NCBI GenBank assembly: GCA_964016885.1
Contig: OZ024740.1
Span: forward strand, 299,695,617 to 299,759,616
Direction of reading: 5' to 3'
Length of the DNA: 64,000 nucleotides
From: Eledone cirrhosa
Lineage: Eukaryota; Mollusca; Cephalopoda; Octopoda; Eledonidae
Below the pieces are notes generated by a model. The model searched no databases. It saw only the letters and a program-made list of their open reading frames with translations, and was not told the DNA's origin. The position numbers were made by a program, and so were the translations under genes. Position 1 is the stretch's first letter. Each line of letters starts with the position of its first letter. Positions 10,776-21,815 of this stretch are shown in pieces.

Positions 10776-10799
10776 TTTATTGATAAATAGATAAATAGA

Positions 10800-11770
10800 T
10801 AACCAAACAGAGATGTAGATTGATCTTGCCTGTAAGCCACAAAAACTTGGTGAATTAAAAAGTAAAACGTGAATTTCTGTTCAATTATTGATATATTTAT
10901 GTTTAAGATGACAATTAATCATATAAATTGAAGTTTTTATTTTACAATAGTTTACTGGAATGGTAGAAATCTTATTTTCAGTTGTTGTAATCGTGATAGA
11001 AAACTTTACTGTGACAGCATAATAACAGGACAACAATTAGATTACAACATACATATGAATAAATTAAAGTAAATAATATAAAGTTCCTGAGAGTAATTAC
11101 TATAGAGGCGTTCTTAGTAATTAAATAAAGTCTCATGTTCCAGCTGCATTCATTTACTTTTTTTATTGATATTTTTATAAGTGAGCACTGTCTACATATA
11201 CAATGTATTTGCGTTAACAATTCCAGCCAGGAATGTTTAGAAGTCTTCTTTGAATGAAAGATTTTAAACGCAAAACTAAATACGGGAATGGGAAGAAAAA
11301 TTACTGAAGTACTATTTGTAAAAGATAGACATACATTAAGGAAAAGCGTCGAGTGTAAAGTCAACAAATATAAGGTAAAGAAAATATATATATTTTTTCT
11401 GTTTATCTGTAAAACACACAAAAATTATAGTTGCACAAGGGTTGTAGAAACGAATTTTATATTGACAGCGTAACGTACGTCGTTACACCTCCATCAGACT
11501 TGAACTGCAGGATCTTAAATATCTTTTTTAAAATTTGGTTTTGGTCAACTAAATATGTTTAGTTGTTCCAGCTTAAATATTTATATTGGTTTAAATTCGA
11601 ATTAAGAGATCCCAGCTACGATATTATGGGCATGTGGTTAGATTAACCCAGGAAGAATCGCTGGACAGATAAAACGGGCAAACCCAACCGAGAGGATCCA
11701 GTCGGATCAGTTGGAGATGGATGCTTCTGCCGCTTGAATGAATGTTTGAGGATTCTGCCCCCACGACACT
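10800..11770. other. AT-rich DNA with no recognised feature
   Basis: Frames of up to 147 codons occur (minus strand near 10978-11421) but show low-complexity, hydrophobic composition and no motif I recognise. I see no gene, RNA or element end. Confidence 0.5.
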
Positions 11771-12051
11771 CTCATGAATAATAATAATAATAATGGTTTC
11801 TTTATTAACCACAAGGGTTTACATAAAGTAGACATTAAGGACAGTACAGGACAATACAGGACGGTACAAATGGGCATTTCTGCGTGTAAAAACACAGAGG
11901 ATGTAACAAAAAAATAATGAAAAATTCCCCAATAGGGGGGAGACTTGCGAGGGACATTTGTGGAGAAAGCCCATTAAAAGGCCACAGTGACACTGACCAC
12001 CAGGGCAAGTGCCCTCTCCCAGTTTTCCACCTTTAATTTACAGACACATAC

Positions 12052-15000
12052 TCAGAGTAGGCCTTTCACTCGGGCCATACTTGCTTCTCTCACCCATATT
12101 TCAACAAAATGCTGGGAAGAGGGCACTTCCCTCTCTACTCTGATTTTCCTTTTCAAATGAAATTTGAAAAAGTCAATCAGAGCATCACCGAAGAGGTAAG
12201 TGCTCGTCTTCAGCCCTTTCAAACGTGTCCACCATACTATCTCTTTCGCCATGGCCACCAGACAGATAAAAACTGCCTGCCCTTCCCGGCTAAAGGAAGA
12301 GGGCGGGGCAATCCTGACGATGGACTCAGCTGATAGCTGGATCCGTCCTACACGTGATAGCAGGTGTTCGACATAAACCCACAAGTCAGCAATGCTCGGA
12401 CACTGGGCGAGTGCGTGCAGGACGGTTTCGTCGCCCTGCGCGCATCTCGGAAATGTGCAGCTGACGGCACCTCCATGCCCGTAGAGTTTATCCCGAACTG
12501 GCAAAGGTCCTCGGTAGCACTGCCATGCCAGGGATTTCTGGAAGTTGTCCATAGGCCCCGGCCCGAAAGTTATTCCGAAGAGATTGGTTAGATGATTTCC
12601 TTCGACGCCTAGAGTTTCCCCAAGTACGTCGTCGCTCTTCCCCTCCACTAATCCGCTATAGAACGCTAAGGTGGAGTTTCCACCGATCACATTGTCCGAT
12701 TGATCGAGTGCCGTGAGCGCTTAAAACATTCCAATCTCCAAGCGCTGCCTCTAGGTCTTCGCTTGACCCAGGACTGCAGCTCCGTCAAGGAGAAGAGCTG
12801 GGGAAAGACGCGTCTAGCAAACTGCGACCACACCTGATTATCATTGAGGAAGAGGTGGAGATGTCGTAGCCAGAGCGCGTGACTGCGCATCATCAATCAC
12901 GGCATGCCCAGCCCTCCACGTAGGGGGTTTTGACAGCAGATGGACCGCCTGACCATCGGAGCGCGTCCCTTCCACAAAAAGCGAAAGAGCAAACGCTCCT
13001 GCGCAGTCAGGTGGCGCTTAGGACAAGGTACGACGGTCAGGCGGCTGTAGATGACGGACGCGATGTGCGCGTCAGCCACTTCGGCACGATCTTTCAGGGA
13101 TAGCTTCCTCTCCGCCCATTTCTCGGTGAGAGAAGCCACCCTGCTCGTCACCTCGTCCCAGTTTTTGTCCGTCTTGAGGTCCGGACCGAACCAGACCCCT
13201 AGCAATTTAACCGGTCCGTCCCTCCGGCGCCCGACGACGCTGTTGGACGGCATGGACGTGCCTCTCCATGTGCCGAGCTGCAGGCCCACTGACTTTTCTT
13301 GTTTGATCATTGCTCCTCTCACCGCTTCGTATTCTCTTAGTGTAGTGCCGATCGCCTCGATGTGTTTGTCGTTCGACATCACTACGGTTACATAGTCCGC
13401 ATATGCTGACACAGATGTTCCGTATCCTAGTTCGCGCGGGACCCCCTTCAACGTCTCCAGTTTGTGCAGTAATGGCGCGAGAGTCAATACGTACAAGCGG
13501 GACGAGAGGGGACATACTTGGCGAATCGAGTGCATGATGTTCAAAGGTTCCGAAAGGTGACCGTTCACTCTCCCCACAGAGCAGATGTCGCTGTGCATGG
13601 CAGCGATCCAGCCTCTGAAGACGGGCCCAAAGCCAGTCGCCCTCAGGACTGCCGCTAGGTAACGATGGTCGACCCCATCGAAAGATTTCGACTGATCTAA
13701 ATTGATCAAGGACCCACCCGTGCCAGGTTCCCTAGCTACCCTCTCCACGATGTATCGCCTGAGGTGGAGGTTGTCGTGGATAGATATGTCGGGAATGGCG
13801 CATGTCTGCGCCTCTCCTGCCAGACCACCAACGACAAGCGTCAACCTCTTTACTAGCACCTTGGCCAAAATCTTGAACTCTGTGTTTAGCAGAGTTATGG
13901 GCCTGAAATCATATATGTTATCCCTCTTCTTCGGATCCTTTTTCAACAGCGCCACCGCTCCTCGGCTCACAGAGCTGGGAATGCTCCCGTTCTGTTGCCA
14001 GTTGCAGTAGACGTCCACCAAGAGGCCTCCGAACAAGTCTAGCATCTGTACGTAAAGTTCTTAGGGCAACCATCCAAAGCAGCCGGTTTACCCCTTGTAC
14101 AGCCACTCATTGCCTCCCGTACTTCAGCGGTTGTTATCGGCTTTCCGCAACACTCCGCCACAGTGGCTGAGAGCCGCGGTAGTCCGTTGAGGTAGGCACT
14201 AAAATCCGTCCCTCGATCCCACCCGCCGCTGCCCCCGAACAGCTGAGCGAAGTGTCGCTGAAAAGCTTCACACATTTGCCCGGGATATAGTAGCATGCGC
14301 CCGTCGTGGTCCACCAAAGACCGGATCGTGGCTTTGTTGCCACGACGCGCCTCCGCAACTCGGGCCCATTGAACGGCTTTCGTCCACTCGGGCCCATTGA
14401 ACGGCTTTCGTCCACACGTGTCTGAGAGCACACACCCTATCTCTGACAACACAGCCTTCGTGCTTTGCATTGAAGAATTGGTCAAGTGTTAATTTCGCCG
14501 CAAGTACGGCGGTCGCGATGCCTTTGCTAAGCGCCTCGTCTAATTTTCTAACTAGTTCTCCCTCTGCTCTATTTTTCTCTATAGCTAAATCCTTACTAAA
14601 CCTAATGGACTCTATTCTAATCGCTCTTTTCAGAGCAAACCACCACTTGCTGTTGACGATGGCCCCCGTCAACGCCCGCTTAACTAGTTCGCTAATCCGG
14701 TCATGTAGGGCTTGCGCGCTGGTAAGGTCCTTGTCTATGGAGCCTATCTAAGACAATCACACAGATCAGGAATGTATGGTCCGTGTAGCTGACTATCTTG
14801 AATTGTGGACAGCCTATGCTAGACCTATCTATTTCCCTACAAAATACTCTATCTAGATATGATCTGGATGACCCGATACGGTTTGTCCAAGTCCACATTG
14901 GCACATTCGGGAAATTCAATCGGTACCTGTCAGACAGTTCAAAACGCCTGAGCAAGTTGGTGAGGCTCTTGCACCCTCCTCCCCTATCCGCTAATCCCAC

Positions 15001-15457
15001 ACAGTCCCAGCGTGCATTTAAGATCCCGTTCCAGTCGCCCACTAACACTAAAGAGCGGGACGGTCCAAGAAAGGTCTCCAGACGCCGGAAGAAATCAGGC
15101 GGCCCTGCTCCTTTCGGGGCTTGGACGGCTACTAGCCTGAAAGCTTACCCGTCTCCGCTGGTCACGTCCAGCACCACCAACATACCTTCTGGGTCCAGGA
15201 AGATGGCCCATATTTCGAGATCCAAACCTCTCAGAAAAAGCACAGCAACCCCACCTCCCCCGATCCCGGTCGGCTGGTAGATGCATACACGTCGCAGTTC
15301 CGAAGTTCGGTACGAAGGCCCGTGCTTCTGAGATTCTGGTCTCGCTGATGGCCACTACATCTATGTTTAGTGACCTGAGGTGGTTGAGCTGGTGGCCCTG
15401 CTTCCACGACGACCGCAAGCCAAGCGCATTTATGCTGCCTATTCTGAGTGAGGTCAT
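12052..15457 (-). pseudogene. ORF2 of Tx1-like copy B: endonuclease, reverse transcriptase, zinc knuckle
   Basis: The ATG at 15457 starts an AP-endonuclease-like domain ('RIGSINALGL', 'VVAISETRIS'), which continues in other frames with 'VGDWNGILN' near 15040, 'SRSYLDRVF' and 'SYTDH'. RT spans about 14045-12897 (motif A 'LDQSKSFDGVD'); 12690-12052 encodes the C-terminal domain with a modified knuckle ('FPRCAQGDETVLHALAQC') and a natural stop. Disabling changes include several frameshifts, a 28-bp tandem duplication at about 14361-14416, motif B RQGC changed to RQVC, and motif C YADD changed to YADY at 13386-13402, which removes one catalytic Asp. The ORF2 product of such LINEs nicks target DNA and copies the RNA there. 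Confidence 0.87.
14361..14416. repeat. 28-bp tandem duplication inside ORF2 of copy B
   Basis: The unit starting 'cgggcccattgaacggcttt' occurs at 14361 and again at 14389. As 28 is not a multiple of three, it shifts the reading frame and explains why the region between endonuclease and RT reads in two frames. Confidence 0.9.
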
Positions 15458-15757
15458 GTTGAAAAGGAGTGGAAAAGATGGGAAAGACCACTTACCTTAC
15501 TTCTCGTAGAGGAAGGATGGTCTCTCCACCCTTTTCACTGCTTGTGGCCTCCCCCGGAAGGATGTCCTTATAAATCCTTCTGGAGAGTGCTTGTCGGAAG
15601 TCTCCGATGTCTTTGGGGAATTTTTGTTTTAGTGTGTGTAATGCGAGTGATTTTTATTTGTGGAGATGGTGTGAACTTTTGGGGTGTTGTGTAGTCTTTT
15701 TCTGGGATGCTGGTGTTGTGTTGGATGTAGTGTAATAATTGGTTGTTGTTCAAATTT

Positions 15758-15937
15758 AATTGTTTCTACTTTAGACACAAGGCCAGCAATTACACAGTGC
15801 ATTACTGGTACTTTATTTTATCGAGCCCGTAAGAATGAAAGGCAAAGTCAACCTCGGCGGGATTTGAACTCAGATCGTAAAGGGACGTAACTATGCTGGA
15901 AAGCATGGCGTCCGACCCTCTACCGATACTGCCAATC
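15758..15937 (-). mobile_element. tRNA-derived SINE, copy 3
   Basis: Full-length family member with head 'ggcagtatcggtagagggtc', box B-like 'gagttcaaatcccgcc' and the AGTAGAAACAATT tail. It is bounded by the 9-bp sequence 'tcaaattta' on both sides (15750-15758 and 15936-15944), shared with the next copy. Confidence 0.9.
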
Positions 15938-15943
15938 AAATTT

Positions 15944-16132
15944 AATTGTTTCTACTTTAGGCACAAGGCCAGCAATTACCCAGTGCATTACTGGTACTTT
16001 ATTTTATCGACCCCGTAAGGATGAAAGGCAAAGTCAACCTCGGCTGGATTTGAACTCAGATCGTAAAGGGACGTAACTATGCTGGAAAGCATGGCGTCCG
16101 ACCCTCTACCGATACTGCCAATCCACTGCCAA
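15944..16132 (-). mobile_element. tRNA-derived SINE, copy 4
   Basis: Head-to-tail neighbour of copy 3, nearly identical in sequence, bounded by 'tcaaattta' at 15936-15944 and 16133-16141. Its head end carries an extra 'ccactgccaa' duplication. Confidence 0.9.
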
Positions 16133-16734
16133 TCAAATTTAATGCTGTGCAGTGTGTATCGTTTTGGTTGTCTTGTTTTGTTTGTGTTTGTTGTGGGTTT
16201 GTTTCTGTTTCGCTTTTTGGTGACTTTTGTGGTGTTGGTGATGGTGTTGGGGTTAATGATGGTGATGGTGTTGGTGTTTGTAGTGATGGGGTTGGTGATG
16301 CTCGTGTGGATGGTGGCATAGCTCTCCTAACTTTTTTGTTTGTCAGTTTAATCGTTTCCCCCTCTATTTTCTTTTTTGGAGGGGGAAGGAAGTGGATTTT
16401 TATCTTTTTGGGGCTCTTTTTCTTTTTTCCTGATACAGTTTCCCACTCCTCGTCGTTACAATCCGTCTCCAGTTGCGATAGGTCGGGGAGTGGAAAATCA
16501 TCCACAGGCGTTGATTTTGGTTGTGGTGTGGTGAATGGTGGAGGCGTTGGTTCTAATTATCGCACGGTGGGTGGTGGTTGTGTTGGTTTTGCTACTGTTG
16601 CTGGGGTTGTTGGTGCTAAAGTTTCTAATGGTTCAAACCTTCTCATCACTTCGGAGCTGGAGACCTCCCATAACCGGAATACTCCTACTGTTGGCCCTCC
16701 ATGCTCACCACCAGGAAATCCCCCCCCCCCCCAA

Positions 16735-19700
16735 AAAAAAGAGAGAAAAATGGTCAAGGGAAGACAATAATGATGTCCTTGAGGCTTTCTACACTGCCAT
16801 GTACTACCCATCAAATAGATCGAATACAGAACAGACATATATCAACTGGAAAAAGGAACATCCCGAAAACAGAAGCTATATTGACAGTAACAAACTAGCC
16901 AATATACGAAGAAATATTGTTAAAAAAAGTTACAAACTGATATAGAAATTGATCAGATCAAGCTATTAGCACAAAGTCAGCAAAGGGAAAATGAATCATG
17001 TGTCAGTGAAAACGAGGTAAATTGTAACACTTCGAATCCCAGGGTTGGGGCGGAATCACTGACAACAAAAGAAATTAAAGAAAGGATCGAAAAAGAAGAT
17101 GAAACTCAAAATGAAAACAATGAGATCGTAAATTATAGAAATGAATGAGAATGAACTTGCCAACTTGAAGGATGAAATTATGATCGAATGGATGAAAATG
17201 AAAAAATCTGACATGGGGGAACGAGACACTCTCCCTAAGATCCAGAACTCCAAACAGAACCAAAAGATAATACACAAGACTAACATAATTCTCAAAAACA
17301 TTATCATCACAAACAAACGAAACATTACTGATATAAATCATCTCTATTATGCATCGGCTAAAGTCACCACTCACTTAGGTGGAGTGAAAATTAAAAAACA
17401 AAGGAATTCCCACAAGAAATCTATTTGGCAAGAGAACATCAATCGCCAAATAAACCTTCTCCGATCTGACATAGAAATTTTAACAAACTACAAAGTAGGT
17501 GAACATGTTAAACAAACTAAACTTAGAAAATTGAAAAGAAAATACAGCATAAAAACAACAAGTGACATAGACATGCTGATAGAAATAATCAAGCAAAAAG
17601 TGTCAACCAAAGCTGCTCGTATAAGGCGCTTTGAAAAACGATCTAGCTTCTATAAGGACAATAATATGTTCAAAAACAACCAAAGAAACTTCTACAGAAA
17701 AATTGGCAAGTCAACAATAACTGCTAAATCAATACCACCCAAGGAGGAAGTGCAAGACTTCTGGGAAAAGATCTGGGCCGAAGAAAAAGTTCATAATATA
17801 CATGCCCCATGGATAGACAGACAAATGAAAGATACAGCTCACCTTGAGGAACACATATGGGAAAGTATAACAGTTGAACAGATGCGTTTGGCTCTTAGAA
17901 AAGCGAGCAAATGGAAATCCCCAGGAAAAGGCAAAATACCAAATTTTTGGATAAATGCCTTGACAGAGTCTCATAAGCTGTTAGCCCAACTTTACAATGA
18001 AATAGTTAAGGAGCAGAAAAGATACCATCATGGCTAGTTAAGCGCATTACATTCCTGCTTCCGAAGAATCATGAAACAAACAATACCAAAAATTACAGAC
18101 CGATAACTTGCTTGACCACATTGTATAAAATTTTAACATCAGTCCTAACTGAATATACATATGACCACCTGATAACAAATGATCTATTTCCCAATGAACA
18201 GAAAGGGTGTAAACGAGGCTCATATGGCTGTAAGGATCAGCTTTTGGTTAACAAAATGATACTGGAAGATTGTCATAATAGACACAAAAATCTATCAATT
18301 GTTTGGATAGATTATAAAAAAGCATTAGATAATTTGCCACACAGTTGGATTGAAAAGTATTGAGAGATTTTCAAAATATCTCCTGTTGTCAGGAGGTTCC
18401 TGTCATTCAGTATGAAGACATGGAAAACGACACTCCTTTTGAATAGTGAAAAAAAATAACTGGAAGCTGGAGAGGTTAATATAAATTGTGAAATTTGTCA
18501 GGGTAATCCTTTATCACCGCTTTTATTCTGCATCGCACGTATACCATTAAGTAAAATGCTCAATGAAACAAAACATGGATATAATGTCTATGACAAAACC
18601 ATTAATCACTTGTTCTACATGGATGACATGAAACTATTTGCAAAAAATGATGAACAATTGCAAGGGCTATTATCCAGTGTGGAGCAGTTCAGTAATGACA
18701 TTAAAATGGAGTTTGGACTAGATAAATGCGCCAAAGAAAGCTCACCAGAGGAAAGCTGCTGAAAGGTTCAGACATTAATCTTGATCGGGGGAATGTGATA
18801 AGAGAACTTGGTCAAGAGGAAACTTACAAATATCTAGGTGTTTGTGAAGGAGACGGAATCAAGCACTCGACAATGAGGGAAAGGATAAGGAAGGAATGTT
18901 ACCGCAGAGTAAGAGCAATCTTAAGAACGGAATTGAATGCAAGGAATAGGATTGAGGCCATAAACACGCTTGCCATACCAGTAGTAACCTACAGTTACAA
19001 TGTCATCAACTGGTCAAACACAGAGATTCGTAGGCTCGATACAAAAATTAGAAAATTCTTAACCATGCACAGAATGCATCACCCTAAGGCAGATACAGAT
19101 GGAAATATATCACCCTAGGAAAGAAGGAGGACGTGGGTTAATCTAGTTAGATATTGCGTTGAAAACTGCAATAATTGGATTGTCTACATATCTAAGGGAA
19201 TCACATGATTGGATGATCAAACTCGTTTTGAAACACGAAAGCATCAATAGATCATACTCCATTACAAAAGATGCACAAAGATACAGTAATGGACTACACA
19301 TTTCAGAAGTCCCATTTATTGCTGAAATGGAAAACACAGAAAAAGCAAAGCAGGTAAAAGTAACTGCAAAGAAAGAACTGCTACAGGAACTGGCTAAGAA
19401 ATGGCAAGAAAAGCCTCTGTATGGAAAAGACCCAGAAAGAGCTAACAATCCTGATGTTGACAACATTTTAACCCATCAGTAGTTGGCATCCTCTGGACTG
19501 AAATCGGAGTCTGAAGGACTGATTATATCAGCACAAGATCAGTGTCTGCCAACAAAAATTACCAAGCCTACATAATAAAAAATGGATGCAACTCATTATG
19601 CCATGTATGTAAAAAACAACCAGAGACCATTGATCATATAATTTCAATGTGCAGTCCTATAGCTCCAACCGAATACCTAAACAGGCATGATAGAGCTGCA

Positions 19701-19784
19701 CAATACATACATTGGATAATGTGTAAGCATTTGACCTGCCCCATCAAAAGAATTGGTGGGAGCATCAACCACCATTGTTGAATA
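16735..19784 (+). pseudogene. R2/R4-like LINE copy 1, N-terminal and RT part (interrupted)
   Basis: The N-terminus (about 16738-16942) reads 'KWSREDNNDVLEAFY' then 'YINWKKEHPENR', a Myb-like DNA-binding style region. Frames at 17141-18037 hold a basic linker and pre-RT segment; 18112-18363 has 'NYRPIT' and motif A 'VWIDYKKALDNLPH'; 18480-18762 has 'CQGNPLSPLLF' and motif C 'FYMDDMKLF'; 18726-19482 the thumb; 19542-19784 a zinc knuckle ('CHVCKKQPETIDHIISMC') and, after a frameshift, 'NWWEHQPPLLN'. The order with a downstream PD-(D/E)xK domain matches the restriction-like-endonuclease LINEs (R2/R4/Dong/NeSL group). At least seven frame breaks or stops disable it. It stops abruptly at 19784, where Tx1-like copy C begins. 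Confidence 0.8.
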
Positions 19785-21815
19785 TCTGGAGATGCCGCAG
19801 CCTCAGCACGTGCCTGCGCATCATTAGCTACAGCATGCCCATCCCTCCACGTAGAGAGTGCTGGCAGCAGATGGACCGCCTCACCAGCGGAACCTGACCC
19901 TCCACAAGAATTTGAAGAGGAGCCGCTCCAAGATGGCGAGGCGCGAACGGGGGCACGGGACGACGGTCACACGGTAATAGATGACGGACGCGATGTACGC
20001 CTTCGCCACCTCCGCCCGACCTTTCAGTGATAGCTTCATCCCAGCCCATTTCTGGGTGAGACTGGCTATACTGCCCGTCACCTCGCCCCAATTCTTAACC
20101 ACCTGGAGGTCTGGCCCGAACCAACACCCTAGCAACTTTACCGGCCCGTCCGTCCAGCGCCTAACGACGCTGTTGGACGGCATGGACTTGCCTCTCCAGG
20201 TGCCGAGTTGCAAGCCCACCAACTTCTCCGGGTTAAGTTTTGCTCCCGTCAACCTTTCATATTCCTCCAATAAGTTGCCGACCACCTCGATTTCTGAGGT
20301 GTCCGACACCATCACGGTAATGTCTTCCGTATAAGCCGACACAGCCTTTCCGCGTCCCGGTTCGAGCGGGATGCCCTGCAACAGCTCCAGCTTCCGCAGT
20401 AAAGGCTCGAGAGTCAATACGTACAGAAGAGAGGAGAGAGGGCACTCTTGACGGACTGATCGGGAGACCTGAAACGGTTCCGAGTGGTGGCCATTAATTT
20501 TGACCACCGAGCAGGTGCCGCTGTGCATTGCAGCAATACAGCTTCTGAAGACGGGGCCGAAGCCAGCCTCATTGAGGAAAGCCTCCAGGTACTGATGGTA
20601 GACTCTATCGAATGCTTTCGATTGATCTAAATTGATCAGAGCCCCACCGAAGCCAGGTTTACACCCTACCCTCTCTATGATGAATCGTGGTCTTATTACC
20701 ACGCTGCGTATCTGCCACACGTGCCCATCGAACAGCTTTGGTTCCCTCGTTTCTCAGAGCACGCGCCTTAGCTCTGACAATGCAACCTTCGCATTGAAGA
20801 AATGGTCTAATGACATTCTCGCCGCTAGCATGTCAGTTGCAATGCCACTACCAATAGCCTCGTCTAACTTATCTACCTACTCCCCCTCCTTTCTATTTTT
20901 CTCTAACGCTACTTCTTTGCTAAACTCTATCGACATTACTCTAGTCTCTCTTTTGAGAGCCCCCACCATCTATTGTTGACGACTCCCCCTGTCAACTTTT
21001 TCTTAACTAAATTGTTGACCTGGTCCGTGTAAGCCTTACGTGCCGGAAATGACATGTTTAGCTTCCAGTAACCAGGTCCTAACCTACGCGTCTTATCTAC
21101 GTCGACCATACAGATCATAAACTTGTGATCTGAATAGGCGACCGTTTTAAAACGTGGACAGCTTACACTATTTCTGTCTATTTTCCTAATGAATATCCTG
21201 TCTATATACGATCTAGATGACCCTATGCGGTTAGCCCAGGTCCACACTGGCGCATTAGGGAAATCTAGTCGGTACCTGTCAGACAGTTGGAACTGGCTGA
21301 TCAGGATCTTGAGGTTTTGCACCCCCCGCTCCTATCGGATACTCCCACACAGTCCCAGCGTGCGTCTAAGATGCCGTTCCAGTCCCCCGCTAACAGTAAA
21401 GGGCGAGACGTACCCAGAAAGGCTTCCAGGTGTCTAAAGAAGTCCGGCCGTCCTACCCCAGTAGGAGCATAGACGGCCACCAGTCTAAAGGCACCACCTT
21501 CGTTATTGTTCACGTCCAGGACTACCAACTTCCCGTCCGGGTCCCGGAAGATCCACCTGACCTCGAGATCCAGGCCTTTCCTAAACAGCACTGCCACCCA
21601 TTCCCGGCCGGCTAACAGATGCAAAGATCTGATAGTCGTCGAAAATGGGGGCTAGTGCGCGCGTGTCGGAAATCCTGGTCTCGCTGACGGCAATTACATC
21701 CATTTCTATAGACCTGAGGTCGTCGAGCAGGTGACCCTGCTTCCAGGACGATCCCAGGCCTCGAACATTTAAACATCCTACTCTTAATACGGCTATGTTG
21801 GCAGGTTAAAAAGAG
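19785..21815 (-). pseudogene. ORF2 of Tx1-like copy C with an internal deletion
   Basis: The endonuclease starts near 21800 ('RVGCLNVRGLGSSWKQG') and continues with 'VAVYAPTGVGRPDFFRHLEA', 'AGDWNGILDARWD', 'SRSYIDRIF' and 'AYSDHKF'. The linker follows, then an in-line deletion (the equivalent of about 420-1005 in copy A) joins to RT at 'RFIIERVG', 'LDQSKAFDRVY', 'RQECPLSSLLY' and 'YTEDIT' at 20316-20333. YADD has become YTED and RQGC has become RQEC. The frame stays open for 279 codons through RT, but the fingers domain is gone, so the product would not be a working polymerase. Confidence 0.85.

Larger units (their letters stand above)
15540..16730 (-). pseudogene. ORF1 C-terminal part of Tx1-like copy B, interrupted by two SINEs
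   Basis: On the minus strand, 16505-16141 encodes an acidic/lysine patch ('SGKKKKSPKKIKI') followed by a Pro/Ser/Thr-rich tail, and 15753-15568 continues a Lys/Thr-rich C-terminus on the other side of the SINEs. Further upstream (to about 16730) is a Pro/Thr-rich stretch. The position directly 5' of ORF2 supports its being ORF1, an RNA-binding chaperone in this LINE type; no zinc knuckle is visible in this remnant, and the N-terminus is missing. Confidence 0.65.
11779..16735 (-). mobile_element. Tx1-like non-LTR retrotransposon, copy B
   Basis: Read on the minus strand this copy runs from a partial ORF1 (5' end missing at about 16735), through a complete but damaged ORF2 (endonuclease, RT, zinc knuckle) to a 3' UTR that ends in 'gtggttaataaagaaacc' and an (ATT)n tail at 11779-11793. 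It carries two adjacent SINEs in ORF1 (15758-16132). Its 5' end is abruptly replaced by C-rich/A-rich sequence and the start of an R2/R4-like LINE on the other strand. Confidence 0.85.

Noticed and set aside
10015..10840. Met/Tyr/Val/Cys-rich and His/Thr-rich frames
   Set aside because: They come from (TATG)n repeats on either strand. The same applies to 39222-39985.
16079..16770. Plus-strand hydrophobic, valine/glycine-rich frames that look like membrane proteins
   Set aside because: They are antisense to the Pro/Ser/Thr-rich ORF1 tail of Tx1-like copy B.
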